Below are positions 9,006 to 17,348 of a DNA stretch of 64,000 nucleotides, piece by piece. This stretch comes from Anaerolineales bacterium UBA6055 (GTDB lineage: Bacteria; Chloroflexota; Anaerolineae; Aggregatilineales; Phototrophicaceae), in the NCBI GenBank assembly GCA_002428985.1, contig DIYL01000021.1, positions 62,001-126,000 on the forward strand, written 5' to 3'. The position numbers and the translations under genes were made by a program. The notes below the pieces were generated by a model. The model searched no databases, was not told the DNA's origin, and saw only the letters and a program-made list of their open reading frames with translations. Every line of letters begins with the position of its first letter. Positions within the stretch are counted from its first letter, which is position 1.

Positions 9006-10445
9006 ATGAGACAGGTTTTGACATTTTTGAATCAACACATCGGTACAGCTGGGCTACTTGCATTTGCAAATGCGCTAATTTTTGCTGGATTAACATTAGC
9101 AACGCCAGATCGTAACGAGTTGTTTTTATTGGCATTGGTTGGATATGCGGTTACGGGATTAATTGATATATCGGCACGGCGTACACAGGTACAAGCCTTT
9201 AGTGAAAAACCCGGGCTATATATCCTGACGCTACTGAATGCAGTAGGATTGATCCTTGCGACAACAGATCCGCTCACCCAATCTATTTGGTTAGGTATGG
9301 TCGGGTTAGCCGTATTGCCACTGCTTGTCATTGATTCGATGTCGGAACAAGACCGTTGGTTAATTGGTCTGATTCCACTGTTTGCCGGACTGATTGCTTC
9401 CCTATTATTGGGCGATACATTGCTGGCAACGATGGGTCTCGGTGTCCTGTTTATAAGTAATATGGCCGTCCATCTATCAAGCGACCAACCCGAAACAGTA
9501 TCGACTTCAGTCACCACAGTGAATGAATTTGAGCCCATATTACAACCCGCCCGACAGATCCAACCAGATGAAACAGGCGAAGTCGCCATGCAGATGCACG
9601 TCACCGTTGATGGATTGGTACGGAGTGTACAGGCAATTAATGAGGCGACACAACAACAATCCTCAAGTGCGGGTGAACAATCGGATGTAATTACATTAAC
9701 CAATCGTTTATTGGATGATTTCCTCTCCTTGTCTGAACGCATCAGCCAAGAAGCACTCAGTGTTACCAAAACAGCTCAAACCACCGAAGAAATTTCTGGT
9801 CAGGGTCAAGAAGCGATTGCCCAAGCGATTGTCGGGATGGATGATCTGCGCGAACAAGTCGCAGCGATTGGTAAAACCATTGTTACCTTAGCTGACTTGA
9901 CCCGTAAAATTGACGAGATCATCAACTCAGTTAGTGAAATTGCAACACAATCCAATCTATTAGCATTAAATGCATCGATAGAAGCAGCCCGTGCTGGGGT
10001 ACATGGACGCGGGTTTGCAGTTGTTGCTGATGAAGTGCGATCACTCGCACAACAATCCACACAAGCAGCTGGACAAGTGCGGGGGATCCTTGCAGAAATT
10101 CAAAATGCGATGAAAGAAACAATCCAAGCAACAGAAATTGGGATGGATGGCGTAAGTGAAGGTGTCGCTCGAACGCAAGAAGCAAATGAAGTCATCGTAC
10201 AATTATCTGAGAGTGTCAGTGCATCAAATTCAGCTGTCCGCGATATTTATGCAGTGATTCGTCAACAGGCACAGGGTCTAGAAGAGATTTCAATTTCGAT
10301 GGATCGTATCCAGATGATTACCCAAAATACGATGGCAAGCACCCGCGCAGTAGAAGCAGTTTCAACAAATCTCACACGGCTCGCATCAGACTTACAAGAT
10401 GCGGTAGGACAACAGTTACCGGACTCAAACGAAGGGCTGGATTAG
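9006..10445 (+). CDS. Methyl-accepting chemotaxis protein without periplasmic sensor
   Basis: I prefer ATG 9006 (MRQVLTFLNQH...), which follows a GCGAGAG stretch. In-frame ATGs at 8970 and 8973 extend it without a ribosome site. Residues 1-~155 form about six short-loop helices with no periplasmic domain and no HAMP domain. After a ~40-residue linker comes a long coiled coil with the MCP signalling tip: QSNLLALNASIEAARAGV, then GRGFAVVADEVRSLAQQ. This should signal to a CheA/CheW complex, sensing through the membrane bundle itself, as transducers with multi-TM inputs do. No che or motility genes are nearby. Its 3' end overlaps the convergent next gene by 21 bp. Confidence 0.88.
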   Translation: MRQVLTFLNQHIGTAGLLAFANALIFAGLTLATPDRNELFLLALVGYAVTGLIDISARRTQVQAFSEKPGLYILTLLNAVGLILATTDPLTQSIWLGMVGLAVLPLLVIDSMSEQDRWLIGLIPLFAGLIASLLLGDTLLATMGLGVLFISNMAVHLSSDQPETVSTSVTTVNEFEPILQPARQIQPDETGEVAMQMHVTVDGLVRSVQAINEATQQQSSSAGEQSDVITLTNRLLDDFLSLSERISQEALSVTKTAQTTEEISGQGQEAIAQAIVGMDDLREQVAAIGKTIVTLADLTRKIDEIINSVSEIATQSNLLALNASIEAARAGVHGRGFAVVADEVRSLAQQSTQAAGQVRGILAEIQNAMKETIQATEIGMDGVSEGVARTQEANEVIVQLSESVSASNSAVRDIYAVIRQQAQGLEEISISMDRIQMITQNTMASTRAVEAVSTNLTRLASDLQDAVGQQLPDSNEGLD

Positions 10446-10862
10446 AATCGCAAATACAATGATGCCAACCATCGCCACAATTATAACTGTCAATACCCAC
10501 CCTATAAAACGCCAAGCACGATCACGTATATCTGGACGTAATATATCTAGGTTCATATCAATATCAGATTGAGCGTCGGCAGGTTGTGTATCATTTTCAA
10601 GTAAGCGCAGGCGGGCTTCGGCTTTTTCATTCTCTGGGTTTAATACCAGAATATTTTGTAAACAAACAATCTGGTCTTCATCGGTTTCTGTCACATTCAA
10701 TAATGCAATCCAAATTGATTCTTGGCTCGGGTCTGTAATGGCTGCTTTACGCCATAACAAGCGCGCTTTATCCATCTCCCAATTGTTATAGGCAAGATAC
10801 CCTTGTTGGAGAAGATGCAGTGCTTTTTCTGCTTGTTTATCTGTTTTAACTGTGTATGTCAT
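10425..10862 (-). CDS. TPR-like protein with C-terminal membrane anchor
   Basis: The protein has 145 residues. Residues 10-90 form two helical-repeat units (ALHLLQQGYLAYNNWEMDKA, then LWRKAAITDPSQESIWIALL), and a single C-terminal helix near 120-143 (WVLTVIIVAMVGIIVFAIL) should tail-anchor it with the repeats in the cytoplasm. The stop region overlaps the 3' end of the chemotaxis-protein gene. I see no specific family beyond TPR-like repeats; a role in assembling a membrane complex is possible but unproven. Confidence 0.75.
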   Translation of the reverse strand: MTYTVKTDKQAEKALHLLQQGYLAYNNWEMDKARLLWRKAAITDPSQESIWIALLNVTETDEDQIVCLQNILVLNPENEKAEARLRLLENDTQPADAQSDIDMNLDILRPDIRDRAWRFIGWVLTVIIVAMVGIIVFAILIQPFV

Positions 10863-11157
10863 AGGTGATGTTACAAATCCGCTATAAAACCGTCTATCTT
10901 AAGTATATCAAAGTTTAACCCACTGGTGGTTAAATTTTGCTAACCCTTTCTTGAGGGTCTATAGGAATATTCATTTTTTGAAACATTCTTAAATACAAGC
11001 CTTTTAACGCCATAATCAGATAGTTTATATTCGAGTTCAATATCGAGAATTTAGGTATACCTTATAAATTTTCAAATATTTCGGTTTATTAACATCAAAT
11101 TGTTTATTCTAATGCTATACTTGTGTCGGATGCCGACAACATATCAAAGCTAAGGAC

Positions 11158-12852
11158 ATGCAGTCAAAATTTAAGACACTTCGAACCAATGCAATATCAC
11201 GTTTCCATAACTGGGGGAAACGTCTTAGTAATATACTGCTCAGCCCGTCTGATAAAATTACAACGCAGGATAGGCGTACACAGGCACGCTTGTTGTCCTC
11301 GATTATCTTGTTGACATTAGCGATCATCGTTTTTTTGATGCTAACCCCACGTAATGAACTCGTGATAGGAGACGCTCCCGAGCCCTTTATTCTTTTGATA
11401 GCAGGGTGTGTCATGATTGGGTTGTATATTGCTAGCCGCACCCGTCATTATTTGCCGACTGCTGTCACCACCATTAGTCTACTCATTCTGACCATTTTAC
11501 TTGTGTTTAGCGAATCGACATCAGGGATCGATTATGCGTATTTGTCCGTGGTGATCTTAGTTGCCAGCGTGTTACTCGATATACGCCTACTCCTACTCAC
11601 AATTGCAGGCACGATGATTGGCACACTTGCACTCATTAGCGATCATCCAGAGATGAGCTTTAACAGCGATCCCTTCTTATTTATGGTGGTCGCATCAATC
11701 ACAACTATTTTTGTTGGGTTCTATCATCGCTATCAAGAAAGCTCCCGTACCGAAGCACTGGTTGACCGTGAAGCACGATTACAACTCATCTTAGAGCAGA
11801 TGCCCGCGATTTTATGGACCACCGATGAAAACTTGATTGTCACATCATCTACCGGATCAGGTTTTAACCAAATCGCAATTGAGGCTGACGAAATTGTTGG
11901 TAAGTGGATCGCTAGCGCACCACCGATGGAAAAATTATCGATGTTCCGTACAGAGGCACACTATGATGCACTAAGTGGCAAGTCGGGCACGTACGAAAGC
12001 AATTGGGGCGATGTCGTATTCCAATGCTTTATTGAACCACTCCATGATGCGCGTCATAAAGTGATTGGATGTGTTGGGGTTGCATTAGATATTACCGCAC
12101 GACGGTCAGTCGAACAGGTTGCTGTTGATCTGCGGGTAGAAAAAGAACGTGTCAACATCCTCTCAGACTTTATCCAAAATGCAACACATGACCTGAGTAC
12201 CCCACTATCGGTTATGAATGCGAGCATTTATTTGTTACGTAACACGAGCGAATTAGATAAACAAAAACGCCATCTGGATTCATTAGATCATCAAACAGAA
12301 CGACTTGGTGAACTCGTAAAAAGTATGGTCACGATGTTACGCCTCGATAAGATGGATTCCTTTAGTAAAGGGGCAGTTGATATTAATAGCCTATTGCATA
12401 ATCTGCCCTATAGCTTCGAAACAAAAATGCAAGTTAAACGGCTCACTTTAAGAAAAGACCTTGATCCATCGCTCCCGGCTGTGTTGGCTAATGAGAGCTA
12501 TTTACTCCAAGCAATGGAAGAAATCTTAGATAATGCAATCCAGTTTACCAATGTGGGTGGCACAATCACACTATACACACGTCATGAAGATCGACGGGCT
12601 GTGATTGAAATTCGTGATACAGGCATTGGTATTGCACCAGAAGATCAAATTCAAATTTTTGACCGCTTCTATCGCGTCGACAAATCACGCTCCACCTCAA
12701 CAGGAGGCAATGGGTTGGGCTTGGCAATTGCTAAACGTGTGATTGAAGGACATGGTGGACGCATCCATGTCAACAGTCAGCCGGGTGAGGGCACAACATT
12801 ACGTATCACCCTGCCAGTTGAACCCATGCACGAGACATTGATGACACAGTAA
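11158..12852 (+). CDS. Membrane-bound PAS sensor histidine kinase
   Basis: This 564-residue kinase has about five to six N-terminal helices (residues ~45-195), a PAS domain (~215-315, ending GCVGVALDITARRS) and a HisKA dimerisation helix with phospho-acceptor His in THDLSTPLSVMNAS (~345). The ATPase domain carries N-box EEILDNAIQFT, G1 DTGIGI, F-box FDRFYRVDKS and G2 GGNGLGLAI. All catalytic motifs are intact, so it should autophosphorylate. No response regulator is next to it. The GNAT gene follows 24 bp downstream and may be co-transcribed. The start is provisional because the AAGGA before it sits only one base from the ATG. The upstream 295 bp is AT-rich and holds no gene. Confidence 0.9.
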   Translation: MQSKFKTLRTNAISRFHNWGKRLSNILLSPSDKITTQDRRTQARLLSSIILLTLAIIVFLMLTPRNELVIGDAPEPFILLIAGCVMIGLYIASRTRHYLPTAVTTISLLILTILLVFSESTSGIDYAYLSVVILVASVLLDIRLLLLTIAGTMIGTLALISDHPEMSFNSDPFLFMVVASITTIFVGFYHRYQESSRTEALVDREARLQLILEQMPAILWTTDENLIVTSSTGSGFNQIAIEADEIVGKWIASAPPMEKLSMFRTEAHYDALSGKSGTYESNWGDVVFQCFIEPLHDARHKVIGCVGVALDITARRSVEQVAVDLRVEKERVNILSDFIQNATHDLSTPLSVMNASIYLLRNTSELDKQKRHLDSLDHQTERLGELVKSMVTMLRLDKMDSFSKGAVDINSLLHNLPYSFETKMQVKRLTLRKDLDPSLPAVLANESYLLQAMEEILDNAIQFTNVGGTITLYTRHEDRRAVIEIRDTGIGIAPEDQIQIFDRFYRVDKSRSTSTGGNGLGLAIAKRVIEGHGGRIHVNSQPGEGTTLRITLPVEPMHETLMTQ

Positions 12853-12876
12853 GCGATCAAAAAGATAGGATAAGCC

Positions 12877-14058
12877 ATGAACGCGTATGTCATTCGATCA
12901 GCCGATGCCGACTTTTTCGAAGTTGCTGGAGAATTGGTTGCCGATGTATTTTCGGGAGGAAACGCGCGCATTTATGATCGGATTTTGCACGATTGGGTTG
13001 CGAATGCGCCACATCAACCCGGTTTTGACTATAATTTATGCCGGATTGGTGTTGTTGATAATCAGCTTGTCTCACAGATTCTGATCGAAAAAAATGTATT
13101 GCGCTACGGCAAGGCACAATTAAAAGTCGCATCAATTGGTAAAGTTGCCACCCACCCACAACATCGCCATAAAGGTTATTCGTCGACACTCGTTCGTGAC
13201 ACCCTCGCAACAGTTGCCGAACAAGGCGCACACCTCGCATTTTTGAATGATTTAAGCTCGTTTTATCATCACTTTGGGTTTAGTAGTGTCCTGCCGGATA
13301 CTGTGCTTGAAGTGGACAGTAAGATGGCGATGGATATGCCTCACCCTTTAGGCATTCGCCACGCCACACTAGATGACCTCGATACCATCATCCGCTTACA
13401 TAATCGTCATTGGGGTAATCGCATCACATTTAGACGGTCTGACGAATGGTGGTACTGGAAGTTCACATCCAGTATTGACCCGATCTTGGTGGCTGTCACA
13501 CAGGGCGACAATATTCAGGGCTACATCTGGCGAGTGAACACCGGCAATCAACTGGAACTCATCTGCGATAGTTTACCAGCGACGATGACACTCCTATCCT
13601 TCTTAGGAAAGCGGATGCAAAAAATGGGTGAACCGCTCATCCAATTATTGATACCGCCCGATGATGTGATTATCTCCTTTGTCCGACAGATGATGGATTT
13701 TGATGTGCGTATCCGGTATCCACATCAAGGTGGATGGATGGGTCGGATTATCAACAGCACCGCCTTGCTGAATGCATTACTACCCGAAATTACCAATCGC
13801 GCTCAACGTTATATCTCCAATTTTGATAGTCGTGACCTATACCTGAATTCGGATGCCGATGCTGTGTCAATTGGCTTGCGGTCACTACCTGAATACGAGC
13901 TATACCTCAGCCACCGCGATTTTATTCAGGTCATGTTTGGGTCATTGAGTCCGGTTACACTCGCCTTACGCGACCACCTCCCATTGGAAAAAGTCCGTTT
14001 ATTAGAGGTACTCTTCCCACCACGCGTCGCCGCCATCCCACCACTCAATTGGATGTAA
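12877..14058 (+). CDS. GNAT-family N-acetyltransferase, two-domain
   Basis: The protein has 393 residues and starts at an ATG with AGGA 6 to 7 bases upstream. The N-terminal GNAT domain has the acetyl-CoA loop in VATHPQHRHKGYSSTLVRD (residues ~91-109; consensus Q/R-x-x-G-x-G/A) followed by FLNDLSSFYHHFGF, as in Eis-like and DUF4081-type acetyltransferases. The second half (from ~150, GIRHATLDDLDTIIRLHNRHW) starts a second GNAT-like domain. It should transfer an acetyl group to an unknown amine. The last 155 bp of coding sequence plus 10 bp beyond recur at 14727-14891. The gene itself looks intact. Confidence 0.85.
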   Translation: MNAYVIRSADADFFEVAGELVADVFSGGNARIYDRILHDWVANAPHQPGFDYNLCRIGVVDNQLVSQILIEKNVLRYGKAQLKVASIGKVATHPQHRHKGYSSTLVRDTLATVAEQGAHLAFLNDLSSFYHHFGFSSVLPDTVLEVDSKMAMDMPHPLGIRHATLDDLDTIIRLHNRHWGNRITFRRSDEWWYWKFTSSIDPILVAVTQGDNIQGYIWRVNTGNQLELICDSLPATMTLLSFLGKRMQKMGEPLIQLLIPPDDVIISFVRQMMDFDVRIRYPHQGGWMGRIINSTALLNALLPEITNRAQRYISNFDSRDLYLNSDADAVSIGLRSLPEYELYLSHRDFIQVMFGSLSPVTLALRDHLPLEKVRLLEVLFPPRVAAIPPLNWM

Positions 14059-14068
14059 GTTAAATTTT
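13904..14068 (+). repeat. 165-bp direct repeat, copy 1 (3' end of GNAT gene)
   Basis: This block aligns without gaps to 14727-14891 (offset 823). By my count 157 of 165 bases match. All eight differences are at third codon positions and synonymous in the GNAT frame. Identity continues past the TAA through AGTTAAATTTT and then stops. Confidence 0.92.
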
Positions 14069-14100
14069 GCTCTATACAAATCTTAAGTCCAACAGAAACT

Positions 14101-14487
14101 CTAACGTTCTTGATACCAAAATAGCGCATACAGTACTGCAAATAATCCGTAACTAATAGGATTAATCCAACCAATCCCACCCCAAACGCCATTTATCATA
14201 GCTAAGAGAGAAACAAAAAAACCATTGATAAAATAGACCATAACACCTAGCGCGACAATTCGATGAGATGTCGGATCTTCTTGACGAATACTCAGGAATT
14301 CGGCGATGGCCATCATCAGCATCACACCACCTAGCAATTGAACGAATACATATCCCACGGGCTCATATGCAACATCTCGAAGAAGTGCAGGTGTCACATG
14401 TGGCAAAAAAACCATCGCAAAGAAGTAAGGAATTGTTAGCATCACATGAACAAACATGATTCGACGTAAATTGGTTGAAGTCATCAT
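14101..14487 (-). CDS. Small four-helix membrane protein between GNAT 3'-end copies
   Basis: The protein has 128 residues with four hydrophobic helices (MFVHVMLTIPYFFAMVFLP, then YVFVQLLGGVMLMMAIAEFL, VALGVMVYFINGFFVSLLAMI and SYGLFAVLYALFWY) and a short charged tail. The ATG-ATG start follows a strong AAGGAGAT ribosome site. It resembles small DUF4345-like or DoxX-like four-TM proteins only in topology. It lies opposite to the flanking genes, inside the 658-bp segment bounded by the two copies of the GNAT 3' end, so it is the likely cargo of an insertion. Function is unknown. Confidence 0.75.
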   Translation of the reverse strand: MMTSTNLRRIMFVHVMLTIPYFFAMVFLPHVTPALLRDVAYEPVGYVFVQLLGGVMLMMAIAEFLSIRQEDPTSHRIVALGVMVYFINGFFVSLLAMINGVWGGIGWINPISYGLFAVLYALFWYQER

Positions 14488-14621
14488 TGGTATCTCCTTA
14501 GCAATTTGATGTGTAGATGATTTTATTTTATAGACAACAGCTTTACGTGCAGGAAGTGGGGATAAAAAAGATATAAAAACAAAATAAGTGACTACGATTT
14601 ACGGCATAAGAGTCTACGCGA

Positions 14622-14635
14622 TCAAGTTAACTTGA
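14622..14635. promoter_or_regulatory. 14-bp palindrome upstream of the inserted membrane gene
   Basis: TCAAGTTAACTTGA is a perfect palindrome about 135 bp upstream of the start of the minus-strand membrane gene, inside the inserted segment. It could be an operator of a dimeric regulator. No promoter is clear enough around it to prove this. Confidence 0.3.
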
Positions 14636-14726
14636 GATATTTATGTAAATAAGTCTGGTTGTTTGATGTACTTTAGGCAGGATAGAGGTACGTGTAAGCA
14701 ATGAATCTAAAATATAATTCAGAAAG

Positions 14727-14891
14727 ACCTCAGCCACCGCGATTTTATTCAAGTCATGTTCGGGTCATTGAGTCCGGTCACACTCGCCTTACGCGACCAC
14801 CTCCCATTGGAAAAAGTCCGCTTATTAGAGGTACTCTTCCCACCGCGCGTCGCCGCCATTCCGCCGCTCAATTGGATGTAAGTTAAATTTT
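14727..14891 (+). pseudogene. Displaced 3'-terminal fragment of the GNAT gene
   Basis: This 165-bp fragment encodes the last 52 residues of the GNAT protein (YLSHRDFIQVMFG... to ...PPLNWM-stop) with 100 percent amino-acid identity over the shared frame, but it has no start, no 5' part and no ribosome site. The only differences from the intact gene are eight synonymous third-position changes (CAG/CAA, TTT/TTC, GTT/GTC, CGT/CGC, CCA/CCG three times, ATC/ATT). It must come from a full gene that was recently under purifying selection. A 61-codon ORF that crosses it reads the wrong frame. Confidence 0.92.
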
Positions 14892-14992
14892 ACTTTTCCG
14901 GTTTACTTTGGAATCGAACATCCATTGAGTACATTTTGATCAATTCCTATAAATTCAGATATAAGATACAAATCATTCTGAGGAGTTAAATC

Positions 14993-15136
14993 GTGGACAA
15001 GAAACAAGCATACAAAACTGTACTTTCAGATTTAGAAGAATATCACCATGAACTTTTCATGCGTTTAAAGTCTGGTGAAAATGTTCGAACGCAAGGTGAA
15101 GAATTAAGTTCGTGCAATCATGTATGTAAAACTTAG
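14993..15136 (+). CDS. Small 47-residue ORF
   Basis: A GTG start follows a good GAGGAG site (14980-14985, 7-base spacing). The product begins MDKKQAYKTVLSDLEEYHHE, continues LFMRLKSGENVRTQGEEL and ends SSCNHVCKT. It is charged, largely helical and soluble, with two cysteines near the C-terminus. It lies just beyond the displaced GNAT fragment. It could be a real small protein, or the 5' remnant of a longer gene whose rest was lost. I recognise no family. Confidence 0.5.
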   Translation: MDKKQAYKTVLSDLEEYHHELFMRLKSGENVRTQGEELSSCNHVCKT

Positions 15137-15276
15137 ACAAAGTAATACGTATCCCGATGTTAAGCCTACTATCTTCGTTGACTAAAAATTGTGTATGCAT
15201 GTTGCAATCGGTCACACTATCTATTTTAAATTAAGGCTATAGAATACTAAGTCCCTTATACCTTTAGAAAACCTTT

Positions 15277-15340
15277 TATAAGCGGTTCAAGTAGCGGAAA
15301 CCAATTTTTCGCGATTGCGCAGCGAATTTAACCGCTTATA
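15277..15340. repeat. Inverted repeat with inner hairpin
   Basis: TATAAGCGGTT (15277-15287) and AACCGCTTATA (15330-15340) are perfect 11-bp inverted repeats. Between them TTCGC (15308-15312) and GCGAA (15322-15326) form a second stem. The structure lies 17 bp beyond the stop of the minus-strand SUMF1-HEAT gene. It may act as its terminator, or be an end of a lost small element. Confidence 0.5.
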
Positions 15341-15356
15341 CTTTAATGAATAACAC

Positions 15357-16625
15357 CTAGTTTTCTAACTTTTTGATTGCGCGCTCAACGTCTTGTACTA
15401 CACCACGATCTTCGTCATCCAATGCAGACTGCAAAACGGGTAATACTGAGGTATCGCCAAGTTGTCCCATCAATCTTGCCGCTCTGGAGCGTACATTTGC
15501 GCCGTCATCCTGCTGTAAGGTATCCACCAAGAGAGGCAAAGCATCGTTATCCAGCAAATCCACAAGTGCTTGTAGCGCGTCATCCCGAATGTACGGATTA
15601 TCACATTGCATTACTTGTTTGAGCGGGTCAATCACTGCTGTTCCCATTTCCACAAGGGTCATACGAGCATCACGATGATTTCCTAATAGTTCTACGATTG
15701 GTGCAACCGGGATAGGAACACGATCCGCAATAAATTTAATCACTATTAGTGCACTAGAGTTTAATCGATTATCTTGCAACATCTCTATCAATTTAGGCAC
15801 AACCGTTTCATCAGGTGAAATCATAATTGCTTCCAACCCCATATCGCGTTTCTTGTAGTTATCATCTTCTAATAACTTAAGTGCGAGCGACATGCGCATC
15901 GGTTTGGATGGAGCTTGAGCCGGATTATCGGTTTGGACAATTCGGAAACATAGATTATCTTGGCGCGCGATGGGGTTTGTTGTAGAGCGAACCGCCAACA
16001 GATCATCGTTACTATATTCTTTTCCACGTAGAACCGGCGCAGAATTTCCGTAAAATGGGAGTTTGGAACGTGGTTCAGAAGCCACCATCCATTCTTGATA
16101 ACCGGTCTGGAAACCAATCTCATCTGCATGGGTGACTGCCATTAACCACTCTGATTCCCATGGCAACCGATAAAATTTGCCAGTACGCGCACTCAACCAG
16201 AATGTGAATGCCAATGTACCCCAGAAATTGACATTACCACACCAATCATCCAATGCAGCTTCGGAATCTTTCATTAACCTAGAGCGATCTCTCATTGCCC
16301 CATAACTATATGTCCACCAGATTTTATTTGAGTACCCTTCTGGATCATTAACAAAAACTTGCCACTGTTCCACCGTAATGGGTGTTGCGCTCATTACCGA
16401 ACGTTCAGCAGAAATTTCAATGGTCTCATACTTAACTTTGTGTTGTCCTATACGAACTTGCTTCTTGATCGTAGATTTACCTGCGGGCACGTCAACCCAG
16501 CTAAGCTGTGGCAGAAGATCGGATGCATTAACCGGGTCAAATTTAGGTACACCACTTGTTTTACGAGATGGAATCGACAGAAGATCAGGGTCAATTACTA
16601 TGGCATTACCGTCTTTTGATAACAT
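15357..16625 (-). CDS. SUMF1/FGE-like domain fused to HEAT repeats
   Basis: The protein has 422 residues. Residues ~35-230 resemble the formylglycine-generating-enzyme (SUMF1) fold: WVDVPAGKSTI, then VEQWQVFVNDPEGY, FYRLPWESEWLMAV (consensus RLPTEAEWEYA), and NLCFRIV near the end (consensus GFRxV). From ~245 to 420 there are HEAT-type helical pairs (VVPKLIEMLQDN, PYIRDDALQALVDLL, VRSRAARLMGQLGD). The paired cysteines of true sulfatase-activating FGEs are not seen. It is therefore more likely a binding module, as in diversity-generating-element or signalling SUMF1-like proteins, than an oxidase. There is no signal peptide. Confidence 0.75.
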   Translation of the reverse strand: MLSKDGNAIVIDPDLLSIPSRKTSGVPKFDPVNASDLLPQLSWVDVPAGKSTIKKQVRIGQHKVKYETIEISAERSVMSATPITVEQWQVFVNDPEGYSNKIWWTYSYGAMRDRSRLMKDSEAALDDWCGNVNFWGTLAFTFWLSARTGKFYRLPWESEWLMAVTHADEIGFQTGYQEWMVASEPRSKLPFYGNSAPVLRGKEYSNDDLLAVRSTTNPIARQDNLCFRIVQTDNPAQAPSKPMRMSLALKLLEDDNYKKRDMGLEAIMISPDETVVPKLIEMLQDNRLNSSALIVIKFIADRVPIPVAPIVELLGNHRDARMTLVEMGTAVIDPLKQVMQCDNPYIRDDALQALVDLLDNDALPLLVDTLQQDDGANVRSRAARLMGQLGDTSVLPVLQSALDDEDRGVVQDVERAIKKLEN

Positions 16626-16930
16626 GATTTGTACTCACTGATAATTTTACTGTTGGCTTCAATCATATCGTGTTTAAAGGTTGATGCTTTGTTGAATCGT
16701 AGATTTTCTATAAAAATTATTGCTGTACCGGTCGTTCTACAAAACGAAAAACCAGGGGTATTATGCGTTCTGAGAATCTTATTTAAGAGATGGCTATACT
16801 GGCTCGACTCGAAGAGCAAATAACATATTGAAAAATAAAAAGCGTTCTGTCACGGTTATAGCGATTCCCGCTTTGCTTGCAGTATTCGTGATCCGCTTAC
16901 AATCTAATGAAGCTTGCTCAGGATAATCCC
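16626..16930. other. Gene-free stretch
   Basis: AT-rich DNA lies between two minus-strand genes. Short ORFs on both strands cross it, but none has a ribosome site or recognisable content. It probably carries the promoter of the SUMF1-HEAT gene. Confidence 0.5.
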
Positions 16931-17221
16931 TTATTGGGTATTCGCCTCATATTGGATAAGTTCTAACTCTGTATCAAAACAATAAGATGAGACATCAAAC
17001 AAATGAGGTGATGTTTGATAGCAATACAGCGTATCTAAGTCAGCATCACGATAGGTCAACACATCTGCCTGACGCATCACTACACCATAGTAATTTGTGA
17101 TTGGGTTAAACGAGACATCAAGATAGCGCAAGAATGTTAATGCTCCAAGAATCAAACAAATTGCCAACAATATGATAGCCTTTATATACTTTGACTGTCT
17201 TTTTCTCTTCAGGTTGAGCAT
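16931..17221 (-). CDS. Small single-helix membrane protein
   Basis: I chose ATG 17221 (MLNLKRKRQSKY...), preceded by GTGAGG with 6-base spacing, over an upstream GTG. The 96-residue product has a very basic N-terminus, one helix (residues ~17-34, AIILLAICLILGALTFL) and a ~60-residue exported tail. The tail ends in a motif SYCFDTELELIQYE, similar to FACFDSELEMLSQ in the secreted protein encoded just upstream. The two may therefore be distant relatives or partners. Function is unknown. Confidence 0.6.
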   Translation of the reverse strand: MLNLKRKRQSKYIKAIILLAICLILGALTFLRYLDVSFNPITNYYGVVMRQADVLTYRDADLDTLYCYQTSPHLFDVSSYCFDTELELIQYEANTQ

Positions 17222-17348
17222 GATTAACCTCACACATGTTAAATTATTATAATTTGTATAATATCGGTGACCGCTGATGGATATGCACCATAGCGATCAC
17301 CTTCTTCTAACTAGCTAAAGCTCACATTTATCGATCAGAATTGCTTTA

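Noticed and set aside
14701..14886. 61-codon + strand ORF overlapping the displaced GNAT fragment
   Set aside because: It reads a different frame from the GNAT homology and has no ribosome site; the real signal is the displaced gene end.
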